Positions 44,175 to 53,092 of a stretch of 64,000 nt of DNA are shown one piece after another (positions within the stretch are counted from its first letter, which is position 1; every line of letters starts with the position of its first letter). Under the pieces are notes generated by a model. It worked only from the letters and a program-made list of their open reading frames with translations. It made no database searches and was not told the DNA's origin. This stretch comes from Lederbergia citrisecunda (GTDB lineage: Bacteria; Bacillota; Bacilli; Bacillales; Bacillaceae_C), in NCBI RefSeq assembly GCF_018343695.1, contig NZ_JAGYPJ010000001.1:3087992-3151991 (forward strand). Reading direction: 5' to 3'. Position numbers and translations under genes: made by a program.

Positions 44175-46031
44175 GTGAAAAAATTTAGACGAGGTTTTTA
44201 TACTATTTTTGTCATTTTACTAGTAATAGCATGTTCACTTCCAGGAAATACACATCTAACAAAAGCAAAAGAGAACGATATTTCTACTAAGGTTCAACCA
44301 GGAATTGAAGTATTATTGGAAAGCCACCTTGATTGGATTAAAGGAAAGCGAGTTGGACTCGTTACTAATCCAACGGGGGTTGATAGCAACCTTGTGAGCA
44401 CAGTCGATTTATTATATGAACATCCTGATGTAAATTTAACAGCATTGTTTGGGCCCGAACACGGGATTCGTGGAGATCAGCCAGCGGGCGCCTATGTAGA
44501 GTCCTATATTGATGAACGGACAGGACTTCCGGTATACAGCTTGTACGGTTCTACTTGGAAACCATCGAAAAATATGTTGGATAACGTGGATGTCCTATTG
44601 TTTGATATTCAAGACGTTGGCTCCAATGTGTATACATATATTTATACACTTGGATTTGTTATGGAAGCAGCTGCTGAATTTGATAAAGAAGTGATTGTAC
44701 TTGATCGGCCAAATCCAACTGGCGGTGTTCGTGTAGAAGGACCTGTTCGTGATGCCGATACGGTAAGCTTTATGGGAAGATTCCTTCTTCCGGTTCGACA
44801 TGGCATGACGGTAGGGGAATTGGCAACGATGTGGAATCATGAATATAACCTCGGTGTTAATTTGAAGGTAGCGAAAATGAAAGGTTGGAAAAGGACGATG
44901 CACTTCGAGGACACTGGTCTTCCTTTCGTTTTGACATCACCTAATATTCCAACAAATGATACGGCATTTTTATATACTGGAACGGAATTACTAGATGATA
45001 CTTCCCTTTCCACAGGACTGGGGACAACGAAACCATTTGAAATGCTAGGAGCCCCGTGGATCAATGGCGAAGATTTAGCAGACGAACTGAATGGGCGAAA
45101 AATAAAGGGTGTCACATTCCGGGCGACTTATTTTACTCCGATGTTCGGTAAATACCAAGGCCAACGTGTGGGTGGAGTGCAAGTGCACATCGACAACAAA
45201 AGTAGTATTAATTTAGTCGAACTTGGCCTTCATTTAGTCGATGCAATGAAAGATCAAAATCCCGAAAAATTTCAAATGACTTCATCTTATGATTCTTTAA
45301 TTGGGGACAAGCGAGTTCGTCCAATGATAGTAGAGGATCGATCTGTTGAGGAGATTACAAATCTATGGAAAGATGAACTAGAAGACTGGGTTCATAACAT
45401 CAGAAATCAACATTTGCTATATGGCCCTTATCCTGCAAAAGCTCAGCCATATAAAATTGAAGGTGTTTTAGGAATCTTACCGTATGATTTGGAATTAGCA
45501 CCTGGGCAGTCCAAAGAGTTGACGTTGTTGGGCTTTGATAAAAATGGGAAAAAACTTGATATTAATCCTTCTCAATTATCTTGGAAGGTAGAGGGAAATA
45601 TTGGTTCAATTAATGGAAATACATTTACCGCAGAGAAACCAGGGACAGGCATGGTAACCGTCAATTATAAAGACTTCCAAGCTAAACGATCTGTTATCGT
45701 AGCTCAAAACATAATCAACAATATTAGACATAGTGTCAATCCAGGCTATGCGAGAGTTGTTTTCGATTTAAATAAAAACACAGATTACGAAATTTCCGAA
45801 GAAAAAGGACTACTCATATTAACCGTTCCTTACGCAGAAATAGGCTCCCCTCTTTTATCTAATGAAAGCAAAACAGTCACGATTGCAAACAGCCCTACCC
45901 TTTCAAAAGTGACATTTGATATTATCAATGGGCATACATTTGAAGCACGTTTCCATTTAAAAGTAGACAAAGTAAAGTATGAAGATCCGTATTTCTCAAA
46001 TCGAATAGTGATTGATTTAATGAATAATTAA
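44175..46031 (+). CDS. NamZ-like exo-beta-N-acetylmuramidase (DUF1343) with C-terminal AMIN-like extension
   Basis: A 618-residue exported protein. It has a signal sequence with a possible lipobox (VIAC), then a DUF1343 domain (about 40-400) with FGPEHGIRG, FDIQDVGSNVYTYIY, LDRPNPTGG and LTSPNIPTND. This family includes B. subtilis NamZ (YbbC), which removes N-acetylmuramic acid from cell-wall fragments. The usual protein ends there; this one carries about 200 extra residues: a Big-type Ig-like segment (LELAPGQSKELTLLGFD, KPGTGMVTVNY) and an AMIN-like domain (YARVVFDLNK...NRIVIDLMNN) that may hold it to the wall. GTG start behind AAGGAGGTG. Confidence 0.9.
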   Translation: MKKFRRGFYTIFVILLVIACSLPGNTHLTKAKENDISTKVQPGIEVLLESHLDWIKGKRVGLVTNPTGVDSNLVSTVDLLYEHPDVNLTALFGPEHGIRGDQPAGAYVESYIDERTGLPVYSLYGSTWKPSKNMLDNVDVLLFDIQDVGSNVYTYIYTLGFVMEAAAEFDKEVIVLDRPNPTGGVRVEGPVRDADTVSFMGRFLLPVRHGMTVGELATMWNHEYNLGVNLKVAKMKGWKRTMHFEDTGLPFVLTSPNIPTNDTAFLYTGTELLDDTSLSTGLGTTKPFEMLGAPWINGEDLADELNGRKIKGVTFRATYFTPMFGKYQGQRVGGVQVHIDNKSSINLVELGLHLVDAMKDQNPEKFQMTSSYDSLIGDKRVRPMIVEDRSVEEITNLWKDELEDWVHNIRNQHLLYGPYPAKAQPYKIEGVLGILPYDLELAPGQSKELTLLGFDKNGKKLDINPSQLSWKVEGNIGSINGNTFTAEKPGTGMVTVNYKDFQAKRSVIVAQNIINNIRHSVNPGYARVVFDLNKNTDYEISEEKGLLILTVPYAEIGSPLLSNESKTVTIANSPTLSKVTFDIINGHTFEARFHLKVDKVKYEDPYFSNRIVIDLMNN

Positions 46032-46057
46032 GCTTTTAAATGTGCAGGTGTGATGAA

Positions 46058-46088
46058 AGCGGGTGGCGTTTCTCCACCTGCTTTTTTT
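46058..46088 (+). terminator. Terminator of the NamZ-like gene
   Basis: GCGGGTGG-cgtttct-CCACCTGC followed by seven T. Confidence 0.88.
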
Positions 46089-46102
46089 GTTCTTCCAAAG
46101 TA

Positions 46103-46139
46103 AAAAGGAACGCAAGAAGGTGCACGCGTTCCTTTTTTC
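46103..46139. terminator. Second hairpin downstream of the NamZ-like gene
   Basis: AAAAAGGAACGC...GCGTTCCTTTTTT, a 12-bp stem with A and T tracts, directly after the first terminator. Confidence 0.8.
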
Positions 46140-46247
46140 ATTTTATATTCTGATTGTATGAATGATTTATTGCGTGGCTTTTCCTGCTTTTTTTCGGGTT
46201 TGCGGGTCGAGAGGTCAAAAATCCTATGCTCCTCATCTGTTTTCAAT

Positions 46248-46440
46248 CTAATCAAACGTTTGATTAACAATTTGTTCTCTGGGTTTCAAACTAATCAATC
46301 GTTTGATTAACACTTTATTCTCCTGGTTTTCGAACTAATCAATCGTTTGATTAGCACTTTATTCTCTGGATTTCGAACTAATCAATCGTTTGATTAACAA
46401 TTTATTCTCTGGATTTCGAATTAATCAATCGTTTGATTAA
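46248..46440. repeat. Five tandem copies of a 43-bp repeat carrying an 18-bp palindrome
   Basis: The palindromic core TAATCAAWCGTTTGATTA is at 46249, 46292, 46336, 46379 and 46422 (spacing 43, 44, 43, 43). The first is perfectly self-complementary and the others differ at one base. Between them lies a conserved AACAATTTATTCTCTGGATTTCGAAC-like spacer. It is not coding. Confidence 0.88.
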
Positions 46441-46462
46441 CACCTATTACCTTCATTGCTTT

Positions 46463-46640
46463 TTTTCGCACCTAAAGGCACGCAGGGGCTCCTTGCATAC
46501 CCTTCTCGCTATTTTTTTCACATCTAAAGGCACGCGAGATACCCTTGCGTGCCCTTCTCCCTGCTTTTTTCATACCTAAGTCACGCAAGATCACCTTGCG
46601 TTACCTTTCCCCTTCTTTTTCCATGTCTACCGGCACGCGA
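46463..46640. repeat. Four degenerate copies of a 52-bp hairpin repeat
   Basis: GGCACGC recurs at 46477, 46529, 46580 (as GTCACGC) and 46632, about 52 bp apart. Copies 2 and 3 form stems (GGCACGC...GCGTGCC; ACGCAAG...CTTGCGT) preceded and followed by T-rich tracts, so each resembles a terminator. The last copy is truncated near the hprK-like gene. Confidence 0.75.
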
Positions 46641-46694
46641 GATAAATCGTTTTTAAGTTTCATAAAAAACAAGGAAAGAATTCTATCAAAACAT

Positions 46695-47624
46695 TTAATT
46701 ATTATCCAATTCCAATCGACTCATAAACTCTTCCATCGGACTGTATCCTTGTTGCCTTAAGTACCAGTTATTTGCAGCTGCTTCTATTAATCCAGCAACA
46801 TCACGACCTGGTTGAAGCTGAATTTCAATATGGGGAATGCGGACTCCCATATATTCAGTAAATTTCTGCTCGACTTCTAATTCGTTATATAAGGAATTCT
46901 CTCGCCATTTTGTTAGTTCAATATCCAATGCAATCCTTGTTTCTTCCTGGAATGCTCTTCTTCCATATAAACGAACGACATTTAATAGACCGATGCTACG
47001 AAGGGCGAGGAATTCTTTATTGCTCTCATTATGAGTTCCAAGCAACGTTTGGGGGCTAAGTTTTTTAAGCATAACAATATCATCAGCTATAAGTCTATGC
47101 CCGCGGCGGATCAATGTATGGGCCGTTTCACTTTTTCCTACACCTGAATTCCCACGTAATAAAATCCCCATTCCCGATACATTTACACAAACACCATGGA
47201 TGCACATTTCTTGCGCTAATTCTTTTATCATAAAAGCATCAAGCTTTGCTATAAATACAGATGTTCGTTCTTGGGTATGTAATAACGGAATCCCTTCTTC
47301 ATCGCAATATCGCGTTAAATACTCCAACCCTTCTTGACCAGCAGTCACGATAAAGCAAGGTGGATGGTATTTTACAATATTCCCAATCCGATATTTCCTT
47401 TCACTTTTGCTAAGAGTATGCAAGTAAGTGATTTCAGTCCTACCTAGAATTTGCACGCGCTCCATTGGAAAAAAATCAAAATAACCGACAAATTCCAAGC
47501 CTGGGCGATGTGCTTTCGGTTTCGTTACAGTTCGCTGAAGCTCGTTCTCCCCTGCTAAAACTTTCAGTTTAAATTTTTTTACTAATCTTTCTATCGTTAC
47601 AACACTCATATTTTCCACACCCAT
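46695..47624 (-). CDS. HprK-like HPr(Ser) kinase/phosphorylase paralogue
   Basis: A 309-residue HprK-type protein. The P-loop reads GNSGVGKSE (about 158-166), with the His of CIHGVCV ahead of it, catalytic Asp in RLIADDIVM and the C-terminal PGRDVAGLIEAAANN segment. All key sites of HPr kinase/phosphorylase are therefore present. It is not followed by lgt and ppaX as the usual Bacillus hprK is, and its sequence is well diverged from the classic protein, so it is probably a second, orphan copy. The target may be a protein other than HPr. ATG at 47624 behind GAGG; 47609 or 47639 are possible. Confidence 0.85.
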   Translation of the reverse strand: MGVENMSVVTIERLVKKFKLKVLAGENELQRTVTKPKAHRPGLEFVGYFDFFPMERVQILGRTEITYLHTLSKSERKYRIGNIVKYHPPCFIVTAGQEGLEYLTRYCDEEGIPLLHTQERTSVFIAKLDAFMIKELAQEMCIHGVCVNVSGMGILLRGNSGVGKSETAHTLIRRGHRLIADDIVMLKKLSPQTLLGTHNESNKEFLALRSIGLLNVVRLYGRRAFQEETRIALDIELTKWRENSLYNELEVEQKFTEYMGVRIPHIEIQLQPGRDVAGLIEAAANNWYLRQQGYSPMEEFMSRLELDNN

Positions 47625-47809
47625 TTCATAAATCCTCAAAACACAACTTTGTTCGACATATCACAAACTAAGGTACATTTAAAAATAAAATATAGAGATA
47701 CAGTCATTACCCCTTATCTTAGTGCAATATTATAACACACATTGAAGACTGATTGGAAGCATTTACAAAATCGTCAAATTTTATTTTTTATAACATATAG
47801 CTTCCGTCA

Positions 47810-47858
47810 TTGTAATTGGTAAATTGAATATTTATAATAAAAGTGAGTAATCACTCAC
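47810..47858 (+). promoter_or_regulatory. Promoter and TetR operator of the ABC-2 operon
   Basis: TTGTAA (47810-47815), a 17-base spacer and TATAAT (47833-47838) form a sigma-A promoter. Immediately downstream lies the perfect palindrome GTGAGT-aatc-ACTCAC (47843-47858), typical of TetR operators. The regulator gene is third in the operon, which points to autorepression. Confidence 0.82.
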
Positions 47859-47874
47859 AAAAGGAGGCTGGAAA

Positions 47875-48597
47875 ATGACATCGACGATTGTTGTTAATAC
47901 CGTTAGCAAAAGCTTTGGAAAAAAAGTAGTCTTAAATAAGGTAGATTTAAACGTGGAACCTGGTCAAATATGCGGATTAATCGGTCCTTCTGGTTCAGGA
48001 AAAACAACTTTAGTTAAAATCATCGTAGGGATGGATCTTCCTTCCAAAGGAAATGTTCACGTACTCGGTACAGCTGTTCCAAACTTACATTTATTGCAAA
48101 AAATTGGTTATATGGCCCAAGCAGATGCCTTATATAATGATTTGACTGGTGAAGAAAATCTTGCTTTCTTTGCAACACTATATAAGTTAAAAAAGGATAT
48201 AAAGAAAAAACGAATTGAATATGCCGCTAATCTAGTCAATCTTACTTCTGACCTTAAAAAGAAAGTTCGCGACTATTCCGGCGGTATGAAACGAAGATTA
48301 TCTCTCGCCATTGCCCTCATCCAAGATCCACAAGTTCTTATCTTGGATGAACCAACTGTTGGGATTGACCCGGAATTGAGACAATCGATTTGGGCCGAGC
48401 TCCGCTTTTTAAAAGATAAAGGCAAAACGATATTAATCACAACCCATGTTATGGACGAGGCTGAAAAATGTGATCGACTAGCTATGGTTAGGGATGGAGA
48501 AATCATCACGAGCGGTTCGCCGTCGGAATTAAGAACGAAATATGGAATTACAAGTTTAGAAGAGATATTTTTAAAGGCTGGAGGGGAAAAAGAATGA
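47875..48597 (+). CDS. ABC-2 type transporter ATP-binding protein
   Basis: A 240-residue ATPase with Walker A GPSGSGKTT (about 39-47), signature YSGGMKRRLS, Walker B VLILDEP and H-loop TTHVMDE. Together with the membrane gene that overlaps it by four bases it forms an ABC-2 exporter. Its start is an ATG behind AAAGGAGG, 17 bases past the TetR operator. The substrate is unknown; drug or antimicrobial export is likely given the TetR repressor. Confidence 0.92.
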   Translation: MTSTIVVNTVSKSFGKKVVLNKVDLNVEPGQICGLIGPSGSGKTTLVKIIVGMDLPSKGNVHVLGTAVPNLHLLQKIGYMAQADALYNDLTGEENLAFFATLYKLKKDIKKKRIEYAANLVNLTSDLKKKVRDYSGGMKRRLSLAIALIQDPQVLILDEPTVGIDPELRQSIWAELRFLKDKGKTILITTHVMDEAEKCDRLAMVRDGEIITSGSPSELRTKYGITSLEEIFLKAGGEKE

Positions 48598-49703
48598 GAA
48601 TATTTGCTTTAGTTAAGCGTATTATCCTGCAGATGTTGCGAGATAAACGGGCTCTTGCGTTAATGATGGTTGCCCCACTACTTATTCTAACCCTTCTTCA
48701 TTATTTGCTTTCCGGGGAATCAAACACACCTCGACTTGGCGTAAATATTTCAAAGGGCGACGCACTATTTGATCTATTAAAAGATAAAGATCTTGAAGTG
48801 ATCCACTATGACAAGCTTAGAAATACTAAGACTTTCATCGAAGAACATGATTTAGATGGGGTTTTAGACATTAAGGAAGATAATATTACTTTAACACTTG
48901 TAAATGACGAAACGTCCAAAGCGAAAGCGTTGCAAATGAATGTTCAACAAACTATTGCAGCCATTAATGCAAAAAAACAGGCTGAAAATATGGAGAAGTT
49001 TGTTCATGACATACAGACCAAGCTACAAGTAAAACCTCCACAGATGGAACAAGTGTCAGCACCAAATCTCCATACTACATTTATTTACGGGGATAAAGAT
49101 ACAACCTTTTTCGATTTATTAAGCCCAATTTTGGTTGGATTTTTTGTCTTCTTCTTCGTTTTCCTCATTTCAGGAATTGCCTTATTAAGGGAACGGACGA
49201 CGGGGACATTGGATCGATTAATGGCAACACCTATTCGACGATGGAATATCGTTTTTGGATATGTATTCGGATACGGCTTATTTGCCATCATCCAAACGTT
49301 AATTGTTGTCTTTTATGCAGTAAAAGTATTGGATATGACGCTAGTTGGCTCTTTATGGAATGTCATTCTCATTAATTTAACGTTAGCTTTAGTAGCTCTG
49401 TCACTTGGAATTCTTTTATCAGCCTTCGCCAATTCAGAATTCCAAATGATGCAATTTATCCCGGTCGCCATTGTACCCCAAATATTTTTCGCTGGTATCC
49501 TTCCTGTCGAAGGCATGGCAAACTGGCTGCAAGTCATTGCTAAATTTGTACCCATGTACTATGGTGGCAATGCTTTAGTAGATGTCATGTATAAAGGATT
49601 AGGTTTAAACGATATTAAAAATGATCTTTTTATTCTATTGGGCTTTGCTTGTATTTTCATTGTGCTTAATATTATAGCTTTGAAAAAGTATCGAAAAATA
49701 TAA
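48594..49703 (+). CDS. ABC-2 type transporter permease
   Basis: A 369-residue YhgE/Pip-like ABC-2 permease: one N-terminal membrane helix (about 20-38), a large extracytoplasmic domain (about 40-175) with little Cys, then five helices. The ERTTGTLDRLMATPI motif follows the second helix, as in the drug-type ABC-2 exporters. It overlaps the ATPase gene by four bases and lies 11 bases ahead of the TetR gene. Confidence 0.9.
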   Translation: MRIFALVKRIILQMLRDKRALALMMVAPLLILTLLHYLLSGESNTPRLGVNISKGDALFDLLKDKDLEVIHYDKLRNTKTFIEEHDLDGVLDIKEDNITLTLVNDETSKAKALQMNVQQTIAAINAKKQAENMEKFVHDIQTKLQVKPPQMEQVSAPNLHTTFIYGDKDTTFFDLLSPILVGFFVFFFVFLISGIALLRERTTGTLDRLMATPIRRWNIVFGYVFGYGLFAIIQTLIVVFYAVKVLDMTLVGSLWNVILINLTLALVALSLGILLSAFANSEFQMMQFIPVAIVPQIFFAGILPVEGMANWLQVIAKFVPMYYGGNALVDVMYKGLGLNDIKNDLFILLGFACIFIVLNIIALKKYRKI

Positions 49704-49714
49704 AGGAGAAAACA

Positions 49715-50362
49715 ATGTCTGATAATGATTTGATGATGGAACACATATTTGATAAAGAAAATTTTACTGAAAAGCAAAAAAAAATCATTGAAGCAGCTAT
49801 CGATTTATTTTCCGAAAAAGGCTATGCCTCTACTTCAACTAGTGAAATTGCCAAAAAAGCGGGAGTTGCCGAAGGGACAATTTTCCGACACTATAAAACC
49901 AAAAAAGAACTTCTTATGTCCATTGTGATGCCTCTTATTACAAGGTTAGTTGGACCAATCGTCGTAAATGATTTAAACAAAGTATTTGATCGTCAATATG
50001 ATCATGTTGAGGACTTTTTAACGGCTTTGATTGAAAACAGAAAAGCGATTTTAATTAAACTATTACCTATTATAAAAATTATCCTTCAAGAAATCCCTTT
50101 TCAAGCAGAACTAAAATCTCATATTATTGAACATTTTGGTGAAAAAGCATTTAATCTTTTCCTTAACAAAATTAAAATCTATCAAGAAAAGGGACAATTA
50201 ATCGACATGCCACCAACTAGTTTAGCTAGGCTTATGCTTACTAATATGTTTGGTTACCTATTTTCCCGTTACATCCTCTTTCCTAATTATGAATGGGATG
50301 ATGAACTTGAAACCGAACGTACTATTCAATCTATCATGCATGGATTAGGGAAAAAAGAGTAG
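49715..50362 (+). CDS. TetR family transcriptional regulator
   Basis: A 215-residue regulator with an N-terminal helix-turn-helix (YASTSTSEIAKKAGVAEGTIFRHYKTKKEL, about 38-67) and an all-helical ligand-binding domain to the end. It is the last gene of the ABC-2 operon and most likely represses it through the GTGAGT-N4-ACTCAC palindrome at 47843. A good AAAGGAG site precedes the ATG. Confidence 0.92.
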   Translation: MSDNDLMMEHIFDKENFTEKQKKIIEAAIDLFSEKGYASTSTSEIAKKAGVAEGTIFRHYKTKKELLMSIVMPLITRLVGPIVVNDLNKVFDRQYDHVEDFLTALIENRKAILIKLLPIIKIILQEIPFQAELKSHIIEHFGEKAFNLFLNKIKIYQEKGQLIDMPPTSLARLMLTNMFGYLFSRYILFPNYEWDDELETERTIQSIMHGLGKKE

Positions 50363-50662
50363 GAACGCCTCCCACAGGACTTGGCGTTTTAGTCGGCGTT
50401 TCTTTTTGTCCTTTGGCTTATCATAGTAAAAGAACAATTTGTTTGCCAGTCAATAGACGCTGGAAAAACTACATTATAGAGTTAGTCTTCTATATTAAAA
50501 CTCCTAGTAAGTACGACAAAAACGCACTTTCTTTAATGAGAAAGTGTGTTTTTGTCAATCCTGAAATCAAAATGTAACACAATTCCTACCTTAATGAAAT
50601 ATCCCTGTCATATTCGCCTGTTATACTAATGCTAGATTCAAAGGTTAGGAGAGACTATTACA
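50363..50662. other. Intergenic region with two hairpins and an extended -10 promoter
   Basis: AACGCC...GGCGTT (50365-50390) ends the ABC-2 operon. A long stem at 50515-50556 (GACAAAAACGCACTTTC/GAAAGTGTGTTTTTGTC, 18 bp with one G-T) may be a second terminator. An extended -10, TGTTATACT, at about 50621-50629 should serve the LysM-3D gene. Confidence 0.65.
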
Positions 50663-51232
50663 TTGAAAAAAATAGTTATTTCGACGATTACCGCTTGTTT
50701 TCTGTTATTTAGTTTTTCTGGTGTTTCATCTGCCGCGGCTAGTACATATAAAGTTACTAAAGGCGATAGTTTATGGAAAATTGCAACAAAACACAAAATC
50801 ACTGTCAACCAACTAAAAAGTTGGAATGGACTTAAATCAGATATAATCAAGCCAAATCAAGTTTTAAAGATAACAAAACCTAACGCTGCAACAGTGAAAA
50901 AAGCAGCTACAAAAAAGTCTACTACCAGTAACAAAGTTGTTTATAAAACTATGACGGTTAAAGCAACAGCCTATACAGCAAGCTGTAAAGGCTGCAGTGG
51001 AATTACTGCCACTGGCATTAATTTAAAGAAAAACCCTAACGCTAAAGTTATTTCTGTTGATCCAAAAGTCATTCCACTAGGAACAAAAGTATGGGTGGAA
51101 GGATATGGTGAGGCTATTGCCGGCGATACTGGTGGTGCCATGAAAGGAAATAAAATTGATATTCACTTGCCTACTAAGTCAAAGGCATTGCAATGGGGAG
51201 TTCGTACTGTAAAAATAAAAATCTATAAATAA
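50663..51232 (+). CDS. LysM and 3D domain wall protein (YocH-like)
   Basis: A 189-residue secreted protein: signal peptide (about 1-26, cleavage after SSAAA), one LysM domain (about 28-72, YKVTKGDSLWKIATKHKITVNQLKSWNG), a Lys/Thr-rich linker, and a 3D domain (about 95-189) with the three Asp that name it (SVDPKVIP, AGDTGG, KIDIHL). Such proteins cleave peptidoglycan and B. subtilis YocH is its nearest known type. The start is a TTG behind AGGAGAG. No clear WalR box was found. Confidence 0.92.
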   Translation: MKKIVISTITACFLLFSFSGVSSAAASTYKVTKGDSLWKIATKHKITVNQLKSWNGLKSDIIKPNQVLKITKPNAATVKKAATKKSTTSNKVVYKTMTVKATAYTASCKGCSGITATGINLKKNPNAKVISVDPKVIPLGTKVWVEGYGEAIAGDTGGAMKGNKIDIHLPTKSKALQWGVRTVKIKIYK

Positions 51233-51361
51233 ATTATTATCCCGGATGCGTAGCATTCGGGTTTTTCATTGTCTTTTCACAAAAATCAGATTTCCTTAGA
51301 ATGAAATATGATATTATTGTCCTAACAAAAGTGGGAAGAATATGTTATCAGAAGGAGATTA

Positions 51362-51814
51362 ATGTTGAAAACACTTACTTTGAAGCCAATTGATAGAACT
51401 AACTGGGAATTGGCTTGCCAATTAAACGTTAAAGAAGATCAACATTCATTCATCGCATCTAATCTCTATTCTATCGCTGAGGCACAGTTTTATCATGATC
51501 GCTATGTTAAAGGTATTTATTTAAATGATAAAATGGTAGGATTCGCGATGTACGGAATTGATGAAGATGACGGAAATTACTGGATTTATAGACTGATGAT
51601 TGATCAAGCCTTCCAAAGTAAAGGGTTGGGCATACAGGCAATACAGCTTGTCATTGGTGAGATTAAACAAATCAATTCAAAAGGTATTCCCGTTATTATA
51701 ATTGGTTACAACCCAGAGAACAGAGCAGCTAAAAGGGTGTACCAAAAAGCAGGCTTTATTGAAACGGAAATCGCCCAGTGGGGAGAACAATTAGCAACAT
51801 ATTCTTTACTATAG
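51362..51814 (+). CDS. GNAT family N-acetyltransferase (BltD/PaiA-like)
   Basis: A 150-residue acetyltransferase with the acetyl-CoA loop QSKGLGIQAIQL and the NPENRAAKRVYQKAGF segment. The N-terminal NLYSIAEAQFY pattern resembles spermine/spermidine acetyltransferases such as BltD. The ATG follows AGAAGGAGAT. It lies 15 bases ahead of the tRNA-editing gene on the same strand and may be co-transcribed. Confidence 0.85.
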   Translation: MLKTLTLKPIDRTNWELACQLNVKEDQHSFIASNLYSIAEAQFYHDRYVKGIYLNDKMVGFAMYGIDEDDGNYWIYRLMIDQAFQSKGLGIQAIQLVIGEIKQINSKGIPVIIIGYNPENRAAKRVYQKAGFIETEIAQWGEQLATYSLL

Positions 51815-51829
51815 AAAGGAATTTTATGA

Positions 51830-53017
51830 ATGTTACAAGACCGTTTATATTATAAAGATGCATATGTTACAAGCTTCACATCACGCATCGTAAAGCAATC
51901 ACAGGATTCAGATGGTAATTGGTATGTCATACTAGAAAATACTGCGTTTTATCCTACTGGCGGAGGCCAGCCACATGATACAGGTACAATGAACGGGATT
52001 GAAGTACTTAATGTAGAAGAAGTTGATGGAGAGATTCGCCATACCTTGGCTGAGAAGCTGAATGCTTCCGGAGAAATTAAAGGAGTCATTAATTGGGGCA
52101 GACGCTTTGACCATATGCAGCAACATAGTGGCCAACATATTTTAACAGCTGCTTTTGTAGAATTGTTTGGCTTTCACACAGAAAGCTTTCATTTAGGAAA
52201 AGAGCTGTGCACGATTGATCTTTCGGTGGAAAATCTGAAGGATCAACAATTAGAAGCTGCAGAAAAGCTTGCAAATGATATCATTTTAAAAAACGTTCCT
52301 ATCGAAACGAAATGGGTAACAGAGGATGAACTTGATCAATACTCATTACGGAAGGAACTTGCAGTGACTGATGAAATCCGCTTAGTCATCATTCCAGAAT
52401 TTGATTATAACGGCTGTGGTGGAACACATCCAAACACGACTGGACAAGTGAGCGGAATAAAAATATTATCTATAGAAAAACAAAAGCGGAAAGTTCGGGT
52501 ACATTTTGTTTGTGGCGGACGTATTTTACAGCAATTACATAGAAAAAACACCATTTTAGCAGAGACTTCTAGGCAATTAAGTGCCTCTGAAGATAGCATA
52601 AATAACTCGGTTGCCAAGCTTTTAGAAACAAATCGGGTATTAGAAAGGTCTTTAGAAGAAGCACGCGAATCCCTTTTAACGTATGAAGCAAAGGAATTAC
52701 TATTAAAAAGTGAGTCCCCTTTGGTAAAAGACGTATTCTACGAGAGAAATATGCAGGACGTGCAGAAACTAGCACGATTAATTGTATCGATGGACGATGA
52801 GGTAATCGCCCTATTTGTAGTCGAAACTGAAAATCGACTGCAGTTTGTTGCTGCGAAAGGGACAGCGATTGGAACGAGCATGAAGAAAGTTTCAGAAGTA
52901 GCACTATTAGCTATCAACGGCAAGGGCGGAGGCAAAGATGAGTTCGTCCAAGGTGGCGGAGAACGGACCATGACTGGGAAAGAGTTGTTAAATAGAATGG
53001 CGGAATGTGTTCAATAG
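51830..53017 (+). CDS. Alanyl-tRNA editing protein (AlaX-L type)
   Basis: A 395-residue free-standing trans-editing protein related to the AlaRS editing domain. The zinc-binding HxxxH is H99/H103 (QQHSGQHI), and the later C-GGTH gives the remaining ligands near 199-203. A C-terminal DHHA1 domain (about 290-395, GKGGGKDEFVQGGG) marks the long AlaX form. It hydrolyses Ser-tRNA(Ala) or Gly-tRNA(Ala), protecting against misincorporation. The ATG sits behind AAAGGA. The RBS is 5-6 bases away. Confidence 0.93.
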   Translation: MLQDRLYYKDAYVTSFTSRIVKQSQDSDGNWYVILENTAFYPTGGGQPHDTGTMNGIEVLNVEEVDGEIRHTLAEKLNASGEIKGVINWGRRFDHMQQHSGQHILTAAFVELFGFHTESFHLGKELCTIDLSVENLKDQQLEAAEKLANDIILKNVPIETKWVTEDELDQYSLRKELAVTDEIRLVIIPEFDYNGCGGTHPNTTGQVSGIKILSIEKQKRKVRVHFVCGGRILQQLHRKNTILAETSRQLSASEDSINNSVAKLLETNRVLERSLEEARESLLTYEAKELLLKSESPLVKDVFYERNMQDVQKLARLIVSMDDEVIALFVVETENRLQFVAAKGTAIGTSMKKVSEVALLAINGKGGGKDEFVQGGGERTMTGKELLNRMAECVQ

Positions 53018-53039
53018 ACAGTTACCCTTTAAATAATGA

Positions 53040-53072
53040 GGCAGTCCGGGAAATTTGAATTTCCAGACTGCC
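53040..53072. terminator. Hairpin between alaX and the peptide-transport operon
   Basis: GGCAGTC-cg-GGAAATT...AATTTCC-a-GACTGCC, a 14-bp imperfect stem, at the convergence of the two genes. Confidence 0.75.
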
Positions 53073-53092
53073 CCTTCTGTGGTTAACTTTAA

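Noticed and set aside
46028-46270. 80-codon minus-strand ORF after the NamZ-like gene
   Set aside because: It lies across two terminator hairpins and repeat DNA, has no ribosome site, and shows no protein-like pattern.
46248-46440. CRISPR array
   Set aside because: The spacer parts between the palindromes are conserved between units, not unique.
50363-50662. WalR box in front of the YocH-like gene
   Set aside because: TGTAAC occurs only as a half-site; the second half and correct spacing are missing.
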